Source: Aquimarina amphilecti
GTDB lineage: Bacteria; Bacteroidota; Bacteroidia; Flavobacteriales; Flavobacteriaceae
DNA length: 64,000 nt
Direction: 5' to 3'
Assembly: GCF_900109375.1 (NCBI RefSeq)
Contig: NZ_FOAB01000004.1
Location: 496,001 to 560,000, forward strand
Below the pieces are notes generated by a model, which was given only the letters and a program-made list of their open reading frames with translations, had not been told where the DNA came from and did not search any database. The number at the start of each line of letters is the position of its first letter. Positions within the stretch are counted from its first letter, which is position 1. Shown piece after piece: positions 34,797 through 44,851 of this stretch. Position numbers and translations under genes: made by a program.

Positions 34797-34812
34797 GTGA
34801 AGATAGTGCCAA
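34797..34812 (-). promoter_or_regulatory. Sigma-54-type promoter of the second export operon
   Basis: On the minus strand TTGGCAC (34812-34806) is the -24 box; after GG and ten bases comes AC in TTCAC, a weak -12 box (consensus GC). The predicted start point is near 34785, about 32 bases before the GTG at 34753. The enhancer-like element begins exactly 54 bp upstream, as at the promoter at 49425-49440. Confidence 0.6.
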
Positions 34813-34863
34813 AAAATTAAATAATTGATTTTCAGCTACTTGTGTGTGAATTAAAAAAAATAA

Positions 34864-34903
34864 GTGTTCGATTTTGATACACTTTTTGTTCAAAATCGAA
34901 CAC
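34864..34903. promoter_or_regulatory. Enhancer-like double site A
   Basis: GTGTTCGATTTTGA (34864-34877) and its exact complement TCAAAATCGAACAC (34890-34903) are separated by 12 bases. It can also be read as two dyads, GTGTTCGATTTTGATACAC (34864-34882) and TGTTCAAAATCGAACA (34887-34902). It aligns without gaps to 49492-49531, and the distance to the TTGGCAC box is the same, 54 bp. NtrC-type activators bind such sites about 80-120 bp before the start. Confidence 0.65.
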
Positions 34904-34998
34904 CTTAAAACTTATCTATTCAGGTGGTAAGGAAGCAGTAGAGGTAACTGATTCATTTTTAAAAGATTGAATATTATCCGTGCTAACTAATATAAAAA

Positions 34999-35044
34999 TT
35001 GCATATAAACTAGCGATAAAAAATAGTTACTAGTTTATATGCAA
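34999..35044 (-). terminator. Inverted repeat after the last gene of the first operon
   Basis: TTGCATATAAACTAG (34999-35013) and CTAGTTTATATGCAA (35030-35044) are perfect 15-bp complements with a 16-base loop. It lies 59 bases beyond the stop of permease 2 (minus strand) and before the second promoter, so it may end or attenuate the first operon. A clear T-run is missing, so read-through is possible. Confidence 0.5.
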
Positions 35045-35103
35045 AATTCTTAAGCTAATTTTTTAAAATTAAAAAAGCTATTGATATAATAGAATAGACT
35101 CCT

Positions 35104-37461
35104 TTATTCAGTTTTTAAACTGTTTACAGGATTTGCAATTGCAGCTTTAAAGGCCTGGAAGCTTACAGTAGCAAGGGCGATTATGATAGCAACAAATCCA
35201 GCAACCACAAAAACTAACCAGTTTATTTCTATTCGATAAGCATATTCTTGTAACCAATTGCTCATTACTAACCATGCTAATGGTGCCGCTAGTAAAATAG
35301 AGATACACACTAGTTTTAAGAAATCTTTGGAGAGTAGTTTTACAATACCTGTTACACTAGCACCTAAGACTTTTCTTACTCCGATTTCTTTGCTTCGTTG
35401 TTCTGCAGTATAAGCGGCCAGACCAAAAAGACCAAGGCAAGAGATTAATATGGCTAGTAAAGCAAAGAGTTGTGATAATTCACCTATCAATTGTTCATTT
35501 TTGAATTTAGCATCGAATTCTTTATCAACAAATGTATATGCGAATGGAAATGCGGGATTATGTTTTTTCATAACAGTTTCGATACCAGATAAAGCTTGGT
35601 TAATGGGAACTCTTGCTTTTGTTTTAATATACAGGTAACGCGCATAGTTTGGATTGTTCATGAATAATACAGGATCACTAGTGTCATACATATCTCCGTA
35701 AAGATAATCCTTCACAACTCCTATAATTTCATAAGAATCTTCACCACGACTGATCCTACTACCAATAACGTTTTCAGAACCCATTAGCTTTGCTAATGAT
35801 TGAGAAATCATAACATTTGTACTATCTGCATCCACATTTTTACTAAAACCTCTTCCTGCTAGGATTTCCATACCCATGGTGTCAAAAAAACTTTGAGTAA
35901 TATTTCTAAATGATAGTAACACTTGTTGAGTATCTGTGCTGCTTCCTTTCCAGGTAAAACCAGAACCATTATTACCTCCGGATAAGATTTGTGAATTACA
36001 TAGTGCTATGTTTTTTACAAAACCTGATTGAATTAAATCTTGTTGAATTACAGAAAATTTGTCAATGATTTCATCATTAATTCTCATAGAAATCAATTGA
36101 TCTTTATCATAACCAAGTTCTCTGTTTTTAGCGAATTGAATTTGTTGATATACTAGAATAGTACAAATAATAAATACGATAGAAATTGTAAATTGTCCTA
36201 CCACCAATCCTTTTCTTATAAAAGAGGCAGAACCGCTAGTGGATTTGATTCCTTTTAAAACTTCTACAGGTTTAAAAGAAGATAAATAGAATGCAGGGTA
36301 TATTCCGGCCAATAAACCACAAATAAGAGTTATTATAAACAATATTCCAATATGTGCTGGATTTAATAAGTTAAGTGTTAAGTCTTTTTCTATTAAAAGA
36401 TTAAATTGCGGTAATATTAAAAATATTAAAAGAATACTTAGGACAGAAGCAAAAGTTGCCATCATAAGTGCTTCGGTAATAAACTGAACTATTAATCGAT
36501 AGCGACTTGATCCTATTGCTTTCCTTACTCCAACTTCATTGGCTCTTTTTTCACTCCTAGCTGTTGATAAATTCATAAAATTAATACAAGCTATCAGTAA
36601 TATAATTAACGCAATTAGAGAGAAAAGACGAACATATGTAATTTTGCCTCCAACTTTTACTCCTTCTTCAAATTTAGACTTCAAATGCCAATCTTTTATG
36701 GTATGTAAAAAAGCATATGTGTTACTATTCGGGTTTTTTAGAGGTAATATTTCTCGAACTTTCTTGTCTACTTCACTAAAATCAGCTTCCGGTGATAACT
36801 CAACAAAAGTATCGGAAAAATTACTTCCATACTCAGTCATCCAAGTTGCGCCATCCCTATATCTTTCAAAAGGAGCAACCCAGTCAAAAGGAAATGTAAC
36901 ATTTTTCGGTAAGTTCTCGATAACACCGGTGATTAGATAGTTATCTTTATTATTTACTTTGATTGTTTTTCCTAATACCTTTTTACTTTCACCAAAAAGT
37001 TGTTCTGCCGTTTCTTGCGTGAGTACAATAGCTTCAGGATTATTGAAAGCATCTTTTCTAGTACCTTCAATAAACTTCAGGCTAAAAATTTCTAAAAAAT
37101 CTGCATCAGCATAGCGTCCAGTTCTGTTTATAGAGTTATCTCCAAAACTAAAAGTTCGTTCTTCACTACTAGATCTTGTAGCTTTTATTATACCCGGAAT
37201 TTCGTCTTTCATTACTTGTGCTAAAGGTCCTGGTGTAGAATAAAATGTACGCCAACCTCCTTCATAACTTTGATTTGTTGGTAAATAGTAGATCTGATCC
37301 TGATTGGCAAAGGAGTCATTGAAACTTATTTCATCTTCTATCCATAGAAAAATAAGACTAGCACAGGTGATTCCTATGGCTAAACCAAAAATATTTAGAA
37401 AACTGTATCCTTTGTTCTTTAGTAGACTACGGAAAGCTATTTTTATATAATTAAAAATCAT
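35104..37461 (-). CDS. FtsX/MacB-type ABC permease 2
   Basis: 785 residues, the shortest of the six. The N-terminus MIFNYIKIAFRSLLKNKGYS leads into TM1 (IFGLAIGITCASLIFLWIED). The middle FtsX motif reads CINFMNLSTARSEKRANEVG, then VRKAIGSS; the second half has FYLSSFKPVEVLKG and IRKGLVVGQFTISIVFIICT; the C-terminal block is EQRSKEIGVRKVLGAS, ending NPVNSLKTE. By eye it is closest to permease 6 (both have TARSEKRA and ...SIGS/AIGS-type blocks). It is the last gene of the HlyD-ATPase-permease operon, with a 28-base gap to permease 3, and is followed by a 15-bp inverted repeat. Confidence 0.92.
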   Translation of the reverse strand: MIFNYIKIAFRSLLKNKGYSFLNIFGLAIGITCASLIFLWIEDEISFNDSFANQDQIYYLPTNQSYEGGWRTFYSTPGPLAQVMKDEIPGIIKATRSSSEERTFSFGDNSINRTGRYADADFLEIFSLKFIEGTRKDAFNNPEAIVLTQETAEQLFGESKKVLGKTIKVNNKDNYLITGVIENLPKNVTFPFDWVAPFERYRDGATWMTEYGSNFSDTFVELSPEADFSEVDKKVREILPLKNPNSNTYAFLHTIKDWHLKSKFEEGVKVGGKITYVRLFSLIALIILLIACINFMNLSTARSEKRANEVGVRKAIGSSRYRLIVQFITEALMMATFASVLSILLIFLILPQFNLLIEKDLTLNLLNPAHIGILFIITLICGLLAGIYPAFYLSSFKPVEVLKGIKSTSGSASFIRKGLVVGQFTISIVFIICTILVYQQIQFAKNRELGYDKDQLISMRINDEIIDKFSVIQQDLIQSGFVKNIALCNSQILSGGNNGSGFTWKGSSTDTQQVLLSFRNITQSFFDTMGMEILAGRGFSKNVDADSTNVMISQSLAKLMGSENVIGSRISRGEDSYEIIGVVKDYLYGDMYDTSDPVLFMNNPNYARYLYIKTKARVPINQALSGIETVMKKHNPAFPFAYTFVDKEFDAKFKNEQLIGELSQLFALLAILISCLGLFGLAAYTAEQRSKEIGVRKVLGASVTGIVKLLSKDFLKLVCISILLAAPLAWLVMSNWLQEYAYRIEINWLVFVVAGFVAIIIALATVSFQAFKAAIANPVNSLKTE

Positions 37462-37489
37462 AATAGTTCGTTTTTTTGATGATTGATTT

Positions 37490-39910
37490 TTATTCTGTTT
37501 TGAGACTTTTTACAGGGTTTTGTATAGCAGCTTTAACTGTCTTGATACTTATAGTGGCTAAGGCAATAAACACGGTAATGCTTCCCCCAGTTAGAAAAAT
37601 CCAAAATGTAAGATTTATATGGTACGTATAATTCTGAAGCCATTGAGAAGAGAAATACCAGGCAATAGGAGTTGCTATAATAAAAGCAATGAACACAAGT
37701 TTTAAAAAGTCAGCGGATAACATCATTGTGATCTTTGAAACACTTGCACCTACTACTTTTCGAATTCCAATTTCCTTTCTACGTTGCGCAACAACTTGAA
37801 GAGAAATAGAAAATAAACCAATGCAACTCAGAATTATCGCAAGTAAAGAACCGCTTCCAATCATGGCGATCATGGTGCGTTCTTTGTGTAGCGTACGTTC
37901 TATATTTTCATCTAGAAAAGACCCTAGAAATTCTGCATTAGGTTCTACGGATTCCCATGCAGTTTTTACATTGATAAAAGATTGTTCTAGATTATCTGGT
38001 GCTACTTTTACATAAACGTTTCTTAAATTCCAATTTGGTAAGGCAAAAAGCGTCATTGGTGCAATAGTTCTATCTAGTTCCTGAAAATTAAAATCTTTTA
38101 TAACTCCTACTACAGAAAAGGCCACAGAATCTTCCAAGATAATTTTGGTATTTAAAATTTCTTTTTCATTTAATTGCTTTGCCATTGATTCATTAATAAT
38201 AACCGAAAGGCTGTCACTGGCTAAGTTTTTTCTAAAAGAACGCCCTTCGATAAGATTGAGATCTAAAGTCTCAACATAATCTTTGTCTACCACTAACATA
38301 TGGGTGTTCACACCACGACCTTTGTATTCAAAACCCATAAAACTGGTAGAACGATTCCCATCTTTACCAAAGCCCAAAATATTATTGGAGGCGGTAATAC
38401 TCATAATAGTAGTTTTATCTTCGAGGGCGTCTCTAAGTAATTGGATTGCTTGTTGATCATTACGTTTCCCATTAAGAGGAAAAGCGATAACCTGATCTTT
38501 ATTAAAACCTAAGTCTTTGGTTCGCATAAATTCTACCTGATTCCAGAGTACAAGTGTTCCACTGATAAGTAGAATCGTAATTCCAAACTGAAATATTATC
38601 AAACCATTGCGAAGGAAATTTTTTCCGTTTTTTTCTATTTTTCCTTTTAGACTTTGTAAAGTACCTAGACGACTCATTAATAAAGAGGGATAGCCTCCTG
38701 AAATGATAGTTATAATCGTCAAACTAAGAATCAGTCCTAGTAAAGCAGAAGGACTAAATATGGTTTCGAAAGAAGCTTTAGTTTTAAACAATGTCTGAAA
38801 AGGTTGTAGTAACAAAGAAGCAGTTAAAATGCCCAAACCGGTAGCAGTTAAAAATATTAAAATACTTTCACCCCAAAATTGAAAAAATAATTGAAGTTTA
38901 TTTGCTCCTAGAGTTTTGCGCATCCCAATTTCCTTTAATCTTTGAGCACTTTTTGCAATGCTCATATTTATAAAATTAAAGCACGCAATACATACAATAA
39001 GAATGGCTATACCGAATACTAAATAGGGCATAGTACGATTTATGATAGCCTTACCTTGACTAAAATTAGCAAACGGGATGTCTGATACAGGTAATAGTCT
39101 GATTTGTTTATAGACTCCGCCAATATTAGGTTGTGCACCATCTCGCTTAGCATTGTCAATTTCATCTCTATAGTGTAGTTGGGTGAAATCTGTGGTGCTT
39201 TTTTCCAGTTGGTCAGGTGTCATTTCTTTAGAAAGCTGCATATAAACTTCATGATTCTTCATATCCCATCGTCCTATGTTTCTGGCATAAGCATGTTTTG
39301 GTTGACTTTTAAAATTAAGTGCTATATCAAAACCCATTGAGCTTGTATTAGGGAAATCTTTAGCAATAGCAGTAATCGTAAACGGAACTTCCTTTTCATC
39401 TCTTAATATGGAAACAGTCTCACCAATAGGATTTTGGCTTCCGAAAATTCGTTTTGCAGCTTTTTCAGTAATGACGATTGAGGACCCCGAAGTTATAGGA
39501 TTTTGGGTATTTCCCTTTATAATTGGAAAACTGAACATGGTGAAAAAATCAGGATCTACATAAGATGCGTGCATGTTTAGTTGTTTATCACGGTAACTTA
39601 CTAAAATGCCAGAACCTCGATGACGTGTTATTTTTTCGACTCCCGCTATTTCATTTTTAAATGCTGCAGCAAAAGGTTCTGGATTAGAAAGATTCGCTTT
39701 AAACCCATTTGGAGTGCTATCTTCCGAATAGATTTGATAGAGGTATTGTGCTTGTTCATGAAAACGATCAAAAGAGAGTTGGAATACCGCATACATTGTA
39801 AGTAATATAGCAACACTAAAAGCAGCAGTAAGTCCAATAATATTTAGAGATGTAAAGATGCGATCTTTCCAGAGGTTACGAAAAGCTATTTTAAAATAAT
39901 TCCTAATCAT
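37490..39910 (-). CDS. FtsX/MacB-type ABC permease 3
   Basis: 806 residues. The N-terminus is MIRNYFKIAFRNLWKDRIFT, followed by a divergent TM1 (IIGLTAAFSVAILLTMYAVF). The central motif CFNFINMSIAKSAQRLKEIG, then MRKTLGAN, differs from the TAR(S) form of its neighbours, and the C-terminal motif is AQRRKEIGIRKVVGAS, ending NPVKSLKTE. Domain order is the same: MacB periplasmic domain, three TM, TM, second periplasmic domain, three TM. It looks like the most divergent of the set, so it may handle a different ligand. It sits 25 bases after permease 4 with the shared AAAAAACGAAC leader. Confidence 0.9.
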   Translation of the reverse strand: MIRNYFKIAFRNLWKDRIFTSLNIIGLTAAFSVAILLTMYAVFQLSFDRFHEQAQYLYQIYSEDSTPNGFKANLSNPEPFAAAFKNEIAGVEKITRHRGSGILVSYRDKQLNMHASYVDPDFFTMFSFPIIKGNTQNPITSGSSIVITEKAAKRIFGSQNPIGETVSILRDEKEVPFTITAIAKDFPNTSSMGFDIALNFKSQPKHAYARNIGRWDMKNHEVYMQLSKEMTPDQLEKSTTDFTQLHYRDEIDNAKRDGAQPNIGGVYKQIRLLPVSDIPFANFSQGKAIINRTMPYLVFGIAILIVCIACFNFINMSIAKSAQRLKEIGMRKTLGANKLQLFFQFWGESILIFLTATGLGILTASLLLQPFQTLFKTKASFETIFSPSALLGLILSLTIITIISGGYPSLLMSRLGTLQSLKGKIEKNGKNFLRNGLIIFQFGITILLISGTLVLWNQVEFMRTKDLGFNKDQVIAFPLNGKRNDQQAIQLLRDALEDKTTIMSITASNNILGFGKDGNRSTSFMGFEYKGRGVNTHMLVVDKDYVETLDLNLIEGRSFRKNLASDSLSVIINESMAKQLNEKEILNTKIILEDSVAFSVVGVIKDFNFQELDRTIAPMTLFALPNWNLRNVYVKVAPDNLEQSFINVKTAWESVEPNAEFLGSFLDENIERTLHKERTMIAMIGSGSLLAIILSCIGLFSISLQVVAQRRKEIGIRKVVGASVSKITMMLSADFLKLVFIAFIIATPIAWYFSSQWLQNYTYHINLTFWIFLTGGSITVFIALATISIKTVKAAIQNPVKSLKTE

Positions 39911-39935
39911 GATTGTTCGTTTTTTGATTGATGAT

Positions 39936-42383
39936 CTATTCAGTTCTTAATGAGTTTACTGGATTAGCGTTTGCAGCCTGAAAGGTTTTAATACCTATAA
40001 CTAACAATGCAAACAGCATCATTAAACATCCACTTATTAAAAAAATCCAAAAACTGATATTGGTTCTGTATGCAAAATCTTGTAACCAATTATGAATTCC
40101 ATACCAAGCAATTGGTACTGCAACCATAAAAGCAATACCTACTAGAATTAAAAATTCTTTACATAACAATGTATTTATTTGTAATAATGATGCACCTAAA
40201 ACTTTACGTACACCTATTTCTTTAACACGTCTATTAGTAGTGTAGATAACTAACCCGAGAAGACCTAAACAACTGATAAGAATTGATAAGCCTGTTGCCC
40301 AATTCAATAATTTTGAAACTTTTTGTTCTCTTTTATAAAATTTTTCTACAGTTTCATCCATAAAATTGACACGATAGTCTTCTATATCTGTATACACTTC
40401 TCCATAAGCAGATTCTATTTTGGATAAGGTAGATTGTAAATCGTCGGGATTAGCGTTTTGGAAAGCAATATGTATGGCTTGAAATCTACTAAAAACATCT
40501 CTGTCCCAATCACCTCGTAATGCCATAGGACGAATTTCTGATTTTAATGAACGTTGATGGAAATCGGTCATAACGCCTACAATAGGAACTGTATAATCTC
40601 CGAAGTCAATACTTTTACCGATGGCTTCTTCCGGTGTTTTGAAACCATAAACTTTTCTTGCTGCCTCATTAATAACTATTTCTTTGATAGTATCATTTCT
40701 ATGAGCTCTACCAGCCAATAATTCTAATTCAAAAAGTTCTGGATAATCGATGTCCCCAAAAATGAATTGTAAATCGGATTGAATTTCTCTTTCTTTAGTT
40801 TTATAGGTAGTAGTCGTTGTATTGGAAGATAAAGAAGCTGGTGGAGCACCTCCTAAGCTTAATTGCTTGATTTGTGGGATACTTTGTAGCTTTTGTAAGT
40901 ATTGTTTCTTTTTATCTAATTGTCTTTCTCCTCTAGGACTATATACAGATACGACAGCATCTGTTTTAAACCCCATATCTTTATTTAATAAAAAGTTAAT
41001 TTGTTTACCAACCAATAAAGTTCCTATGATAAAAACTTGAGCAATTGTAAATTGAAAAACAGTAAGAAATTTTCGAAGACTATTTTTTCTTTCCCCTACA
41101 GCTATGTTACTTTTTAGTACGGTGATAGTATTGAATTTTGATAATACTAGTGCAGGATAAAACCCTGATAATATCGTAATTGTTATAATTAGTACTAGTA
41201 TACTTATAATAATTATTGGATTGCTGAATAATTGGAAATCAATATCTTCAGATATAAAATCAGAAAAAAGAGTAAGTAACCATTTTGATAGTATTAATGA
41301 TAGTATAGCAGAAAATAAGACTAATAAAAAAGTTTCTCCTAAGAATTGGCCAATTAGTTGTTTTCTGGAGCTTCCTAATGTTTTTCTAATTCCAATTTCT
41401 TTTGCGCGTCTTGTTGCCTGAGCAGTATTGAGGTTTATAAAATTAATACATCCAAGTAATAATAGAAACAATGCTACGAGTGCTAGGTTTCTTAATAAAG
41501 GTTTACTTGCCTGCCCTTGTTCCCAATCATAAATGCCATAGTTTTTATTAAAATGAATATCGTTAAGAGGTTGTAATTTAAACTCTTTAGATTGCCCGTG
41601 ATTGCGAGAGTATTCATCTAAATGCTCGTTAGCTAAAGCATTAAATTTTTCTTGTATTTTTTGGAAGTTAACTTGTTTATTTACTTTGACAAATAATTGA
41701 GAATTAGAATCAGTAGAATTCCAGTTTTTGTCTAGGAAGTTTCCTCTTAATCTTGTTTTTAGTAGGGTTGGGCCAGAGATGAATTCTTCAAAAACAAAAT
41801 CTGTTTGTTCCTTAAAAGGTTCTACGATTGCTGTAACTGTAATATTTAAAGAATCGTTGTAAACCAATGTTTTTCCAATAATTTCATTGGGTAATAAGTC
41901 AGGAAAATAATCAGTAGCTCTTTTGGTTGTTAGAATAACATTATTAGGGTTTGATAATGCAGTCGCTCGATTTCCTGCAAGAAAATTGTATTGAAAAAGA
42001 TCAAAATAATCCGGATCAGTAAAAATCACATGTTTGGGCCATTTTAATTTTATGTTTTTTTCTTTATTTTGAACACTAGCTGGTCTTTCAATATAGAAAC
42101 CACTTACTATTTCAAAATTTGAATTATCTTTTATAGCATCCTCTAATGCTACCGTGACACCTGAGTTGTAAAATGTTCCTTCTGGACTGTGAAAGTCAGA
42201 AACTACTCTATAGATTTGGTCGCCGTCTTTATGAAATTTGTCAAAATTATAATCATAATAGACCATAAGACCAATAATGAAAGAAACACTTAAACCTATA
42301 GTAAGACCAATTATATTAATTAAAGAAAAGACTTTTTGCTTTCTTATATTCCTCCAAGCTATTTTAAAATAATTCCTGATCAT
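39936..42383 (-). CDS. FtsX/MacB-type ABC permease 4
   Basis: 815 residues, the longest of the six. The N-terminus MIRNYFKIAWRNIRKQKVFS precedes TM1 (IIGLTIGLSVSFIIGLMVYY). The central motif is CINFINLNTAQATRRAKEIG, then IRKTLGSS; the second half has LVLSKFNTITVLKSN and FQFTIAQVFIIGT; the C-terminal motif is TNRRVKEIGVRKVLGAS, ending NPVNSLRTE. The second periplasmic domain includes a short basic stretch (SPRGERQLDKKKQ). It is translated after permease 5 with a 25-base spacer containing a variant of the shared leader (AAAAAATGAAC). Confidence 0.92.
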   Translation of the reverse strand: MIRNYFKIAWRNIRKQKVFSLINIIGLTIGLSVSFIIGLMVYYDYNFDKFHKDGDQIYRVVSDFHSPEGTFYNSGVTVALEDAIKDNSNFEIVSGFYIERPASVQNKEKNIKLKWPKHVIFTDPDYFDLFQYNFLAGNRATALSNPNNVILTTKRATDYFPDLLPNEIIGKTLVYNDSLNITVTAIVEPFKEQTDFVFEEFISGPTLLKTRLRGNFLDKNWNSTDSNSQLFVKVNKQVNFQKIQEKFNALANEHLDEYSRNHGQSKEFKLQPLNDIHFNKNYGIYDWEQGQASKPLLRNLALVALFLLLLGCINFINLNTAQATRRAKEIGIRKTLGSSRKQLIGQFLGETFLLVLFSAILSLILSKWLLTLFSDFISEDIDFQLFSNPIIIISILVLIITITILSGFYPALVLSKFNTITVLKSNIAVGERKNSLRKFLTVFQFTIAQVFIIGTLLVGKQINFLLNKDMGFKTDAVVSVYSPRGERQLDKKKQYLQKLQSIPQIKQLSLGGAPPASLSSNTTTTTYKTKEREIQSDLQFIFGDIDYPELFELELLAGRAHRNDTIKEIVINEAARKVYGFKTPEEAIGKSIDFGDYTVPIVGVMTDFHQRSLKSEIRPMALRGDWDRDVFSRFQAIHIAFQNANPDDLQSTLSKIESAYGEVYTDIEDYRVNFMDETVEKFYKREQKVSKLLNWATGLSILISCLGLLGLVIYTTNRRVKEIGVRKVLGASLLQINTLLCKEFLILVGIAFMVAVPIAWYGIHNWLQDFAYRTNISFWIFLISGCLMMLFALLVIGIKTFQAANANPVNSLRTE

Positions 42384-42408
42384 AACAGTTCATTTTTTGA
42401 TTGATGAT

Positions 42409-44790
42409 TTATTCTGTTCTTAATGATTTTACTGGGTTTGATAGGGAAGCTTTTACCGCATGAAAGCTAACAGTTAATATAGCTATTAGGATAGCAGAAC
42501 CTCCTGATAAAAGGAACATCCACCATTGTATGTCAATCCTAAATGCGAAGTCTTGTAACCAATTATACATTACATACCAAGCAATAGGAGAAGCAATTGC
42601 AAAAGCGATCATCACAAGTTTTAAGAAATCTTTAGACAAAAGGTTTACAATTTCTGATACCGAAGCTCCGATTACTTTTCTAATACCAATTTCTCGTCTT
42701 CTTTGTAATGTACTATACGCGGCAAGTCCAAGTAGTCCTAAACAGGAAATTAATATTGCTAAACTAGCGAAGTATAGAAATAGATTACCAAATCGCTCTT
42801 CATTTTCATATTGTTCATTGAATGAATCATCTAAAAAGAAATAATCGAATGGTTGTTCAGGTAAAAAAGATTCCCATAGCTTCTCAATTTCTGCAATAGT
42901 TTGTTTCATATTATTCGATGCTAGTTTCACCGAGATCAAATCATTTCTATTTGTCTCCATTCTCATGGTAAGAGGACCAATATTATCATGAAGAGAATTA
43001 AAATGAAAATTTTTAACAACACCGATTACTTGACCTTCACGACCCCATTGTTTAAATTTGGCACCAATGGCATTTTTTGGATTACTATACCCTAATAGTT
43101 TGACAGCTTCTTCATTAATAATCATTGCTTTTGTAGAATCAGAAGCAAAATCTTTAGAAAACGCTCGTCCGGCCAGTATTTCAAGATCAAATTGTGGTAT
43201 ATAATCGTGATCAACAAAATAGAGGTCTAAATTTGCTATTTGTAAGTCACCTGCTTTATTTTCTATTTCAGAATATGCAGAGGAATTTCCTCCTCCGGGA
43301 ACACTAGATCCTAGACTTGTAAATTTTACTCCAGGAATATTATCGATTGCGTTTTTTAATGATAATTGCGATGTAGAAGATTCTGCTTCAAGAATTAGTA
43401 AGCGATCTTTATTGAATCCTAATTCCTGATTGCGCATATATTCCATTTGGTTATAGATAATAATGGTACCAGTTATTAGTATGATTGAAATTGTAAATTG
43501 TACAATTACTAAACTTTTTCTAAGAAGAACACCTTTACCACCAGTAGAGAAATTACCTTTTAAAACCTGTATAGGTTTAAAAGACGACAATACTATAGAA
43601 GGATAGATTCCTGCAAAAATTCCTATGGCTAGAGAAATACCAAATAGTTTAAAAATATTGGAATAATTAGAAAATAGACCATCACTGATTACTTTTCCTG
43701 CAATTTCATTAAAAAATGGTAGGATAATAATGATTAGTAACGTTGTTATAAAAAATGCTATTAAACAGGTTATTATGGATTCTCCAATAAATTGTAATGA
43801 TAATTGTTGCTTTTCTGCGCCCATTACTTTTCTAATACCTACTTCTTTTGCTCTTTCTACAGAACGAGCTGTTGTAAGGTTAATGAAATTGATGGATGCA
43901 ATAAGAAGAATAAAAATTGCTATAATAGAGAATATATAAACATTCGTCATACTACCACCTCCAGTTCCACCTCGAGTAGATTCCAGATATAAACTTTTTA
44001 GAGGTTCTAGGTTTAATGTAACAAACATTTTACTTTGTTTCATAAACTCTCCACTATGTTTCTCTAAGAATGCAGGAAATTTGGCAGTAAGTTGATCCGT
44101 ATTTGTATTTGGATTGACTAAAATGTAAGCTGCCGCATCATAGCTACCCCATCTAGTATCTAGTTCCTTGTCTAAATGTTGCGTAAATGTTGTTAATGAT
44201 AATATTATATCTGCTTGAATATGAGAATTTTCTGGAAAATCTTTCATAACTCCAGTTACAGTGGAATTGAACCCTTCTTCGGTTATTTTCAAGGATTTAC
44301 CAATAGGGTTTTGATCCCCAAAGTATTTTTTTGCGGTAGTTTCTGATAATACAATACTAAATTGTTTTTTCAATACTTCCTTTGGATTCCCTTGTAATAA
44401 TTCGAAATCAAAAACAGAGAAAAAGCTGGAGTCTACAGCAATGGCATTTGTTTCCTTAAATTTTAGATCACCTTTGCGAACAATCATATTTAAATCATTG
44501 ATCCGTACTGCAGAAGTTATTTCAGGAAAATCCTTTTCTAAATTTGGTGGAACTGCCCAAGCTGTTATATTAGCTTCTATATTATCAGAAGGTGTTTTGA
44601 TATCTGCAACGACGCGATAGATATTATCCATTTTATTATGGAAATTATCATAACTTAATTCGAAACTAACATATAATAACATAAGAAAACTAGCAGTCAT
44701 TCCTATGGATAATCCTGTAATATTGATAAATGTAAAACCTCTTCTTCTCCAAAGGTTTCTCCAAGCTATTTTAAAATAATTCCTGATCAT
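42409..44790 (-). CDS. FtsX/MacB-type ABC permease 5
   Basis: 793 residues. The N-terminus MIRNYFKIAWRNLWRRRGFT precedes TM1 (ITGLSIGMTASFLMLLYVSF). The central motif SINFINLTTARSVERAKEVG, then IRKVMGAE, is preceded by a glycine-rich STRGGTGGGSMTNVYIFSII loop before TM2; the C-terminal motif is LQRRREIGIRKVIGAS, ending NPVKSLRTE. Layout and length are normal for the group. It follows permease 6 by 61 bases and precedes permease 4 by 25. Substrate is unknown; related permeases export peptides, antimicrobial compounds or lipoproteins. Confidence 0.92.
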   Translation of the reverse strand: MIRNYFKIAWRNLWRRRGFTFINITGLSIGMTASFLMLLYVSFELSYDNFHNKMDNIYRVVADIKTPSDNIEANITAWAVPPNLEKDFPEITSAVRINDLNMIVRKGDLKFKETNAIAVDSSFFSVFDFELLQGNPKEVLKKQFSIVLSETTAKKYFGDQNPIGKSLKITEEGFNSTVTGVMKDFPENSHIQADIILSLTTFTQHLDKELDTRWGSYDAAAYILVNPNTNTDQLTAKFPAFLEKHSGEFMKQSKMFVTLNLEPLKSLYLESTRGGTGGGSMTNVYIFSIIAIFILLIASINFINLTTARSVERAKEVGIRKVMGAEKQQLSLQFIGESIITCLIAFFITTLLIIIILPFFNEIAGKVISDGLFSNYSNIFKLFGISLAIGIFAGIYPSIVLSSFKPIQVLKGNFSTGGKGVLLRKSLVIVQFTISIILITGTIIIYNQMEYMRNQELGFNKDRLLILEAESSTSQLSLKNAIDNIPGVKFTSLGSSVPGGGNSSAYSEIENKAGDLQIANLDLYFVDHDYIPQFDLEILAGRAFSKDFASDSTKAMIINEEAVKLLGYSNPKNAIGAKFKQWGREGQVIGVVKNFHFNSLHDNIGPLTMRMETNRNDLISVKLASNNMKQTIAEIEKLWESFLPEQPFDYFFLDDSFNEQYENEERFGNLFLYFASLAILISCLGLLGLAAYSTLQRRREIGIRKVIGASVSEIVNLLSKDFLKLVMIAFAIASPIAWYVMYNWLQDFAFRIDIQWWMFLLSGGSAILIAILTVSFHAVKASLSNPVKSLRTE

Positions 44791-44851
44791 GATTGTTAGT
44801 TTACTGTTCGTTTTTTGATTTGTCTAAAGTGTACAGATTGATTGATTTTAT

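Noticed and set aside
36539-36940. 133-codon frame opposite permease 2
   Set aside because: Shadow of the permease gene; no protein-family features.
42530-42844. 104-codon frame opposite permease 5
   Set aside because: Shadow of the permease gene; composition reflects the complement of membrane-helix codons.
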